A stretch of 64,000 nt of DNA, taken from contig JASANG010002092.1 in NCBI GenBank assembly GCA_030248215.1, positions 582,402-646,401 on the forward strand, written 5' to 3'. Positions 57,028 through 64,000 of this stretch are shown here, in pieces (the stretch's first letter is position 1; each line of letters opens with the position of its first letter). The stretch comes from Enoplolaimus lenunculus (Eukaryota > Nematoda > Enoplea > Enoplida > Thoracostomopsidae). Below the pieces are notes generated by a model. That model saw only the letters and a program-made list of their open reading frames with translations. It was not told the origin of the DNA and did not search any database. Both the position numbers and the translations under genes were made by a program.

Positions 57028-57130
57028 CTGCAAAAATATCAGTTTCGAAACGTAACAGCACCCTACGCAAATTTCTAATACTGAACATTAGTTTTGAGTA
57101 TATTTTTACGTAGCCACGGTTCTGACCTAC

Positions 57131-57232
57131 TTCCAGTTTGTACAGCGTAGTAAGATCAAAAACGATGCGTCCGTTTATACCGTCGTGCAGACAAACTACA
57201 TGAGATTTGAACAATAAGAATAAATTATATGT
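57131..57232 (-). CDS. Internal exon of the C2H2 family gene (left boundary with previous exon odd)
   Basis: Thirty-four codons beginning TYNLFLLFKS and ending TTLYKLE join in phase 0 to VSVEEIL of the next exon (donor GAA|GTAGGT). On the 5' side, only 21 bp (GTGAG...TTAG) separate it from the preceding exon. That gap starts GT, ends AG and is a multiple of three but holds an in-frame stop, so it would have to be an exceptionally short intron or a sign of decay. Confidence 0.5.
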
Positions 57233-57253
57233 CTAACTTTGTATCAAACTCAC

Positions 57254-57365
57254 CGAAGAAAAACTGACGAACAACTCTTCTAATGAGTTTATGGCGCAGC
57301 ATTTTTGTCTTCCAGATGATGGCAACAAAAAGGAAGCGCCAGCAAAGCAATTTCGCTTCGTTTTT
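57254..57365 (-). CDS. Internal exon of the C2H2 family gene
   Basis: The acceptor TATTTTTCAG and the donor TCG|GTGAGT bound 112 nt. The open frame reads KTKRNCFAGASFLLPSSGR and then NSLEELFVSF. The LLP motif followed by a short helix ending in F-V-x-F is typical of the family's middle region. It starts with one base completing a codon, and the matching donor upstream was not found. Confidence 0.5.
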
Positions 57366-57707
57366 CTGAAAAATAATATAAGCGGAATGAAAATTATTTA
57401 AAGGGTTCTGTATTGAAAATGAGACAGTTACAACTTTTACATATTCACAAAATTTTAAACATTAATGGATTCAAATTTTTTATTTCTACACATCGCCGAA
57501 GCTACTGATGTAATGTTGCAGCGCAAACTCGCAGAAATATCAAACAAATATAGGCTTCTCACAACAACCCCTGCACCACACAGGAGCTTTTGCTCAGGTC
57601 CCACAGGTCACACATACTACAGTTGTTAAACAGAATGATGTGGGCTGCTACAATTGTGCCTCCTGGTGACAGAAGAAACAAGATTTAGCAATGTTTAAAC
57701 GCTAACC

Positions 57708-57917
57708 TTAATCTAATCTATCCGCGATTGCAGTGGCATCTTTTAAAGTCGAAAAAATATGATTTTGATCGTGCCACTTCCAAATTGAATCAGGTTTTTT
57801 CTCAATCGCAAGCTGCAGTATGCCGGGTACAAATTCCTGCTCCCATCGTGTTGCAAACACCATCGCATCATCCACACTAACGAATGTTTTCATTTCGTAG
57901 ATGAAATCTTCCAGAAT
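57708..57917 (-). CDS. Internal exon of the C2H2 family gene
   Basis: The acceptor TTTGTTAG|ATT opens 69 codons (ILEDFIYEM, WEQEFVPGILQLAIEKK, then WKWHDQNHIF) up to a stop at 57708. It joins in phase 0 to the previous exon, making PRFRDYPELILEDFIYEM, a natural family-like stretch. How it connects to the next exon is unresolved: no donor precedes the stop. Confidence 0.5.
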   Translation of the reverse strand: MLEDFIYEMKTFVSVDDAMVFATRWEQEFVPGILQLAIEKKPDSIWKWHDQNHIFSTLKDATAIADRLD

Positions 57918-58184
57918 CTAACAAATTTAACTTTGACAACGAACTTGACAAAATTCTCATGGATAAATGACGTGTCAATCATACCTACTCGCGAGTGTAG
58001 TGGGGGAGGTGTACGTCACCCACCAGAAAAATTTTAGTGAAAAATGGTAAGGTCCTTAAATTTCAAATTTTCAATCTTGTGCTCTTGCCACGAATTTTCG
58101 TATTCTGTCGTACTTGTCTTTAGTACACAAAAACAATAACATGCATCGTAACTGACTTAATCACTCAAAATTATAAAACCTTAC

Positions 58185-58272
58185 AAGCTCAGGATAATCA
58201 CGGAAACGCGGATATGATTGCAAAACGTTCATCTCCTCACCTTCTGTTTTAATACGCAATCGTCGATATTCC
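58185..58272 (-). CDS. Small internal exon of the C2H2 family gene
   Basis: Bounded by CATTTCAG|G and CTT|GTAAGG, its 29 full codons read EYRRLRIKTEGEEM, then LQSYPRFRDYPEL. A second open frame in the same exon reaches an internal GTGAGG donor, but it does not resemble the family. Confidence 0.5.
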
Positions 58273-58419
58273 CTGAAATGAAAGGGTAATTGCAATTCTA
58301 CAAACTTTACAGCACGCTGGCGCAACTATTTAGATTTGGATTGTCAGAACAAATGGAAAAATTTTACGCAACAAGAGAATGGTACTGCATTGTGACAGAT
58401 TAGTAAAATGCGTTTAAAA

Positions 58420-58875
58420 CTAAAAATGAACGTCGTTTGCATTTTTGATTTCGTTACCGATATGTGAGCATAGTTGATTGGAAAAAACATTCACAGCGTC
58501 AATTGTTTCATTCAGTTGTTGGTCGGTGACATTGGCGCAGGTTCCGAATTTGCTAAGAAAGCTAGATTTAATTTCTTCGAAACCGCAAATCTCACTATGA
58601 TCAGTTTCACTTGATACAAGCTTCTCTTCGATTAGTGGTACATGTTTTCTTTTAGCTCGACCAACTGGAACAGGGTTACCAACAAACTCTATGTCCGATT
58701 CATGCTGGTTTTTAATATGTCTAACTAAACTGCGGTGGTATAAGAAAGATAAGATACAATCCTCAACTGGACACTGAAGCGGCAGAGTTGGTTTATGATT
58801 TATGAAATGACGTCGAAAGTCGTCGAGGTCATGAAAATTGTGTTCTTGACAAATATTACAAACTATTTTAACCAT
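58420..58875 (-). CDS. C2H2 zinc-finger protein, N-terminal exon
   Basis: From ATG 58875 the frame gives 151 residues. Two fingers follow at once: CNIC (residues 6-9) with H-x3-H (HFINH), and CPVEDC with H-x4-H (HIKNQH), i.e. C-x4-C-x12-H-x4-H. A basic GRAKRKH patch (possible nuclear signal) and an acidic C-terminal part with FLSKFGTC and QLNETIDAVNVF come next. An acceptor-like CTGCAG just upstream suggests a non-coding first exon. The frame stops at 58420, but a possible donor, ATCG|GTAACG, at 58458 could splice to later exons. This pair of N-terminal fingers is characteristic of the same uncharacterised family as the downstream exons. It probably binds nucleic acid, but the target is unknown. 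Confidence 0.65.
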   Translation of the reverse strand: MVKIVCNICQEHNFHDLDDFRRHFINHKPTLPLQCPVEDCILSFLYHRSLVRHIKNQHESDIEFVGNPVPVGRAKRKHVPLIEEKLVSSETDHSEICGFEEIKSSFLSKFGTCANVTDQQLNETIDAVNVFSNQLCSHIGNEIKNANDVHF

Positions 58876-59409
58876 AGGTTCATTTCTGCAGATATACAGT
58901 AAAAACTCAACTCGACTTAAGGTATAAGAATTACGAGGCAGATTGCAAATAAAAGAATGAAGTGTCATACATGTAGAATATCAAGCTATTTAGAAGTTGT
59001 TGCGGTTTCTAAGATTGCACGCAACGATGAGTGCACACATATCACAAGGCTTCCGTAAACCGCTACAAAAGCTAGACCATGTATATGCGATCTAATTTTA
59101 ATATTACAAACAAATGTAGTCAGTTTTTCTAAACTATCCAAATTTAACTTATACTAGCGGTCAAACCTATAACGTTGTTATGATTTAAAAAACAGCGGTT
59201 TTTTATTGCATCATTGACCCGCTAAATGTAACTACTAGCTATGTTACTTTTACGTAAAACATGTTATATTGACGCCTTATAATACATCTGAAATGCATAC
59301 AATATGTGTTTGCAAGTTCTGCCTATTCCCTGAAATGTCTTTATCGGTGCACGAAGTCAATCCCAATGTATATAAAGCAAAAGAAACTTTACTTTGCTAC
59401 CATTCTAAA

Positions 59410-59525
59410 TCATTGTTGGAAGAACTTGTTGGAAGCTTAAGTTCAATAGCCAGAACACTTACTACGAACCTAATGATTGTTGGAAGAACTTGACGGAAGC
59501 TTAAGTTCAATACCAGTACCGTTAC
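59410..59525. repeat. Two-copy 62-bp direct repeat
   Basis: TTGTTGGAAGAACTTG, GGAAGCTTAAGTTCAATA and CCAG recur in order at about 59414 and 59476. Confidence 0.8.
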
Positions 59526-60098
59526 TGCGGACTTACTATAGATTTAAAAATCTAAAGCCACAAGCTGAATGTAATCCTTTGCAAAAACATAAGATGGACA
59601 CATCTAAAATGTTATCTGTTGTCATTAAAAACAGTGTTGGTGAAAAGCAAAGCAACTGCATCTAATTAATACAAGCACAGAATAAATGGGACATGCGGGT
59701 CATTTTAGCCACAAGTGACTTCAAGCTCGGGCGGCAACGTGTAGAAACTGTTCTTTAATACGTGCCTAAAAGTTATTAAAATATATTTGAAGCGATGCAC
59801 AATCTTTCTTGACGCAGGCGAGCAAATGCGCAATGTGGAGATAAATTCTTTGTGATCTTTTTACATTTTTTGGCGGACGCGTGTCCAACAGTAGTAGTAA
59901 TGTTTTTTACTTTGAGAATTTTGATTTACAAATTTTCAGAAAATTTTTTCTTATATTTCTGAAATTGAGGGCAGAAAACAATTTGACAGCTATTTTCTGG
60001 ATATTTCTAGAGCATTTGTCTTAAATTTCAGAAATTGTTTTTCAGCTTGTATCCTGAAAACACTTTTCTGGATATATTCAGAAATACTTTTTTGTGTG

Positions 60099-61074
60099 CA
60101 CTGCGCTGAGTCTCCTACAGGCAACTCAATGTGAGAAGAGGTTAACAGAAGGTGTAATTAGCTAATGGGGTTTGGCAGCAGGTCCTTCGAAGGGACTTAG
60201 GACAATGTACACACCGTCTGGACACAGTGTCTGACAATACGAGTTCCTTCGAACACGCCCTGTATAATCGCTAAACAAAGTTCCTTCGAACAAACTTTGT
60301 GTTAAGAAATAAGCTGAGTCCCTTCTGACAGACTATGGACAAATCAGTTGTCCTTTAAATAACGTATCGACAATTTATCATGGGTATGGACGGCAACATG
60401 ACCAAGCGTAGGTCGTTAAGAGAGAGTGCGAATTGTCAGCAGGGTCCACACAGGATATGAGTGACATTTGGACATGTAATTTGGAATCAATTAAACTATA
60501 GATTTAGGGCTCGGATGTGGGGACAATTTTTTACAGTAGCGTGGACAGTATAACGTGGATGACCTATAACTGAATCGAAATAAATATGTCTAAATTTTAG
60601 TTGTTTAGACTGCACTATTCTCGTTAGAAACGGTAGCTAAATACAACGCACACAACAGAAAACTATAATCCCTGCTGAAAACACCGTATTTGTTTGCAAA
60701 CCAGCAATAATGAACCTACTGGCATTTTCAAAAAGTTTTTACTTTACTATTTGAAAACCCTACAAATTCATTGCATACAGCAACGAATAAAACAGCGCCG
60801 ATGGCCACTTAGGCACTATTGAAATCATATCTTTTCCGCACACAACAAAATGTATGTAATTTCAATACTTCAGGAGAAACAAAAAGCTTCCACACCACTT
60901 GTACCAGGGCAATATATCTTTGAATAGAAACTGCAACATTGAGTGTTCAAATTCTCTGCAGAAAGATCAATCGTAGGAACTTTTCCGAATGCTTAATAAG
61001 ATATCTAAATAAACCGTTGCTAATAGCCCGGTCACCCCAATCCGTATATTTCCTCAAATAATCTGCATGACAAT
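60099..61074. other. No gene recognised
   Basis: GTTCCTTCGAA-type blocks recur three times between 60186 and 60295. Otherwise AT-rich. Confidence 0.4.
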
Positions 61075-61690
61075 TTAATTCCGGTGGTAACCATTGTGGG
61101 TAATTTTTATGCTATTTCGTTTGCAGAAATCGAAAACATGTAAACAAAAGTAGTTAAGGTACGGCTTAACACTACCCCTTGACAATATGCGCGAATAAGT
61201 TTGATTATCTGTGAATACATCTGTATTCGAATTTCCTGTCAAATCAGCAAAAGCTAATAAGGAACAAAGAACAGCAAAAAAAAATTCTCGCAAAGCAGAG
61301 CTTTCATTTCTTATATCAGTAGGCAATAAGCCATGAGCCTAATAAAAACCTAAACTAGTCATTAAAACGGCACCGCAGCCAAACTTTGACGTGTCATAAT
61401 AGCATTGAAATTGAAGTTTCTGTGCTGTATGCTTTATGAACGAAACAATTACATTTTCATGTTTTTTAAACCAAACGTATAAATTGTCTGTTAATTCCGC
61501 AGTTTTATCGTGTATCTTGTCCAAACAATCTTCGTAGCTAACAAAACTGCATAAACCTCGGCTGCGAATAATTGCACAATCAGCAGATACAAACAAAGCA
61601 GACATAGTATTTCCTGCTATTATTAATGCCGACCTACTCGACAGTTTAGAAACCATGAGATCATTGGATACAGCTTTTAACATGTTTTCT
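61075..61690 (-). pseudogene. DIRS-like retroelement fragment (RT end and RNase H region), broken
   Basis: Protein-level similarity to the RNase H region of DIRS/PAT-type (tyrosine recombinase) retroelements is visible, including a VFTDNQTYSRILS stretch and an ALREFFFAVL stretch. Only a part of the polyprotein is present, with at least one break, and no terminal repeats or recombinase were seen. An old, inactive copy. Confidence 0.5.
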
Positions 61691-62665
61691 CATTTTCTGT
61701 CCGGCAAGTAGATTGCATTATTCGCAGAATTAAACCCAAACCCCATCATTCAATGTTTTGAGTTTAAATCAAAACTGATTTTTAAAAATTGATTAAAAAC
61801 CCAAATTTTTTAGCTCCCCAGTGGCGAAAACTATTAGTGTTTCTAAAATTTTTCGCTGATTTGGCTACTTATAAACCATCATCAATGTGCGATACGATAC
61901 ATGTGACCAGGTCGCGCCACTTACGCACCAAAGGTTGCCAAATTTTGTAAAAATAAAGGAGATAATGAAAGACCAAGAAGTAAACAATTTCAATCGTAAT
62001 AATTATTGCGGCATTGAAAACCCTAGAAAATTTTGCATTTTAAAACAGTTAGGAATTACGTAGTCCAAAGCAACCCGAATGTCTCCCAATTTAAATTCAA
62101 ATCTTTTTTTAAAAATTTGTTACGAGAACAATCCAAAATTAGACGCAATTTACGTTTTTGGGCGAAATCACGCTTTTTCTAATAAAGACCCGATTTCTAA
62201 ATCACAAAATACATCAAATTTTTGGGCCGAAGAATTGTATTTTAAAGGAAACTTGGTCGGGTTCACGAAAAGGGATTACGTAACCAAGTTTCACGACATT
62301 TAAGATTTTTCCTGGACAACCGTCGAGCCTTACCCAAAGAGCCTCAGAAGTTTTTGAATCGCAAAGACATATCCTTACCCAGTTAACAAGTTGGCTTGTT
62401 TTGGGCTAAATAACAAGTCATAGTTGCGACACTTCATGGGATTTTCCAATTTCTTCATTTATTTCGTTGACATACCTCTTGACCGTTGCGGAACGTTGAC
62501 GACTGCATCGCTTCCACTAAAGGGCTGCTGAAAAACACTCCTAGCGCCACCTCTGAAACTTTGGTTCTGTCCAGCTGTAACCCGGCAAACCGCTCGCTGC
62601 AAACCCTTTTGTTCCTCCAAATAGCAGATCGCAAGCTTTATTCAGTAGCTTGCGCATTTTATTTT
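61691..62665. other. No gene recognised
   Basis: An open frame at 62079-62303 (plus) has no recognised domain. Confidence 0.35.
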
Positions 62666-63094
62666 CTAGCTGATGAACGGTGTGAAAATTGAGCGGCATT
62701 CGAAAGTATACGCCGTGACTCTTTTTGTATATATGGTATTGTATGTGGTTACTTGTGCACTTGAAATTAACATCTTTAGCGCGAGATAAACTTGGCGAGC
62801 TTGACCCTGAACTGCTAGAAAATGAATTCTAAGTTGAGGATGTCCAGCTACGTCGTCAACGCTACAACGATGATGATTTCTTTCACGACATCTTTGTTTG
62901 TTACGGTATACATAACGGTATTCATCTTGTTTCGAACTCTGGAAACAGCGGCAAATTGATTTCTCTATAAACTGATCCTGGTTGTTTGAATCACCGGAAC
63001 ATGCATTTGGTGGAAGGCTAGATGCACGGTTATTCAAACTCCGCACGATTTGGCCCAATCTGGTATTTTCTATACGACATTCTATTTCAAACAA
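62666..63094 (-). CDS. Unassigned 142-codon open frame, possible exon
   Basis: The frame contains ENTRLGQIVRSLNNRASSLP, then a Cys/Arg/His-rich part (KQRCRERNHHRCSVDDV) and ends at 62666. An acceptor-like CGTATAG lies near its start, and GT donors are possible near the end. I do not recognise it. It could be an exon of a neighbouring gene, a retroelement piece, or chance. Confidence 0.22.
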   Translation of the reverse strand: MFEIECRIENTRLGQIVRSLNNRASSLPPNACSGDSNNQDQFIEKSICRCFQSSKQDEYRYVYRNKQRCRERNHHRCSVDDVAGHPQLRIHFLAVQGQARQVYLALKMLISSAQVTTYNTIYTKRVTAYTFECRSIFTPFIS

Positions 63095-63307
63095 ACAATA
63101 TACGTAAATGAATGTAGAAAAACCACATGCAAATTTAGCAACTGACTCTAGCAGAGAACAGAGCTGAACGAAATTTCTAACCTAGATCGCAACCATAACA
63201 GATAGTATAATAAATTCACCAAATTACACACTTAAAATAAACATATAAAACCGAAAAATCAGTTTGTCATTTTTGGAGACTCCTTCAAAAACGCTACGTT
63301 GTTTCCA

Positions 63308-63978
63308 GTACACTACACGCAAAATAAATGGTCTTAAAGTTTCAGACATCAGTGTCTTGTATTTCAGACATAATGGCTTTAAACAGTTCATAAATTTGTG
63401 TCTGAAATGTTTAAAACATAAATGTCTTATATTCAAGAAATTACTATTTACAATTTGTATGAAACAAATTCCTTTCTTTCAAGAAATAGTTGTCTTAAAT
63501 CCATGAATTGTTTTCTAATTTTTATGTATAAAAAGTTGCTCCTTCTGTATTCTTAACAGCGTATATTGATTGGAAACGTTTTCTGTTTAGTCTAAATCTT
63601 TCCAAAACCTAAGTCTACATCTTGGAAGTATGCTTACTGTAAACTTAGGGAATTTGTTTGAGCTTAACTCCCAAATTTGAAGGCGGATCTCCTCCCCGGT
63701 AATTGCTCCTATAAGACAAATATGTATTAAAAGTCAGCAAAACAAGTTTTTTTACTTTTATATATTTTTGTCTTATATTTCAGACATATTTGTCTTGATT
63801 TTTAGAAATATTTGTCTTAATCGTTCCTGAAAAACAGATCTTAAATCTAAGACATTCAAGTGTTAAAAATTTCAGATACAGATTTAGGATAATTTTTTAG
63901 AAACTAATGTCTTGCATTCAAGACATATATGTCTGGAGTTCAGATTAAGACATAATTGTCTTGAACCAGAAACTGTTT
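63308..63978. mobile_element. 670-bp non-autonomous element with TGTCTT/TTTCAGACA repeats
   Basis: The left end is CTACACGCAAAATAAATGG and the right end, reversed, reads CTATACACATAAAACAG. The inside is packed with GTCTTGTATTTCAGACAT-type motifs in both orientations. Its motifs match the ends of the 55.8-60.1 kb unit, suggesting a deletion derivative of the same family. Confidence 0.6.
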
Positions 63979-64000
63979 TATGTGTATAGCTAGCATGTTG

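Larger units (their letters stand above)
55805..60098. mobile_element. Candidate 4.3-kb DNA transposon carrying a C2H2 zinc-finger gene
   Basis: The left end reads TACACACTCAAAATAAAA and the right end, reversed, reads TGCACACAAAAAAGTATTTC. Both subterminal zones (about 55840-56040 and 59930-60090) are dense in TTTCTGAAA/TTTCAGAAAT and TGTCTTGTATTTCAG-like motifs in opposite orientation. The same motifs mark the shorter element at 63308-63978. The zinc-finger gene is the only substantial coding content between them. The inverted ends are imperfect and no target duplication was established, so the call is tentative. Confidence 0.4.

Noticed and set aside
57708-58968. Single continuous C2H2 gene model with all exons joined
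   Set aside because: The donor of the zinc-finger exon and of the 57708-57917 exon do not match the phases of the following exons, so only separate exon calls are reported.
60186-60295. Heat-shock-element-like TTCCTTCGAA blocks
   Set aside because: The spacing does not fit alternating 5-bp GAA/TTC units and no gene start lies nearby.

Overview
This is a stretch of an AT-rich animal (metazoan) nuclear genome. Evidence: spliced genes with GT-AG introns, a Jockey/CR1-type LINE, tRNA-derived SINE-like pieces and many short non-autonomous DNA transposons. Nothing looks bacterial. The phylum is not settled by the sequence. TTAGGC-like runs inside one repeat family hint at a nematode-type invertebrate, but this is weak.

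Three sets of host-type exons can be supported, all on the minus strand. (1) A very large gene covers about 1170 to 25457 and is open at both ends. Seven internal exons have matching splice phases throughout and add up to about 1,277 codons of a Ser/Thr/Gly/Asn-rich, mostly disordered protein with one short charged, probably helical patch. I do not recognise the protein. (2) A two-exon gene at 49756-51034 encodes mitochondrial complex I assembly factor NDUFAF4. (3) A multi-exon C2H2 zinc-finger gene of an uncharacterised, often multi-copy animal family lies at about 56671-58968. It sits between inverted, related end sequences near 55.8 and 60.1 kb and may be the cargo of a DNA transposon.

The rest is mostly repeats. 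From 1 to 53 kb there are many small hAT-like elements (CAGGG...CCCTG ends, several with clear 8-bp target duplications). Their ends carry reiterated short motifs (TTCCGG, TCCGGAT, GCCGAT, TTCCTG), and several are nested in each other. Other repeats are a perfect-frame 87-bp minisatellite of 17 units (18476-19954), fold-back arrays of a GACAACTCGTCG motif (6.4-7.0 kb), five modules of a 150-180 bp AT-rich repeat, a family with TTAGGC-like interiors (44.9-48.9 kb), and degenerate tandem arrays (46.4-47.1 and 55.3-55.6 kb).

At 40.7-44.6 kb a 5'-truncated LINE is split by a 781-bp terminal-inverted-repeat element. Its 3' tail recurs just upstream, attached to a tRNA-like B-box sequence, which suggests a LINE/SINE pair. 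The right end (60-64 kb) holds a broken DIRS-like retroelement fragment and a 670-bp element related to the ends of the zinc-finger unit.
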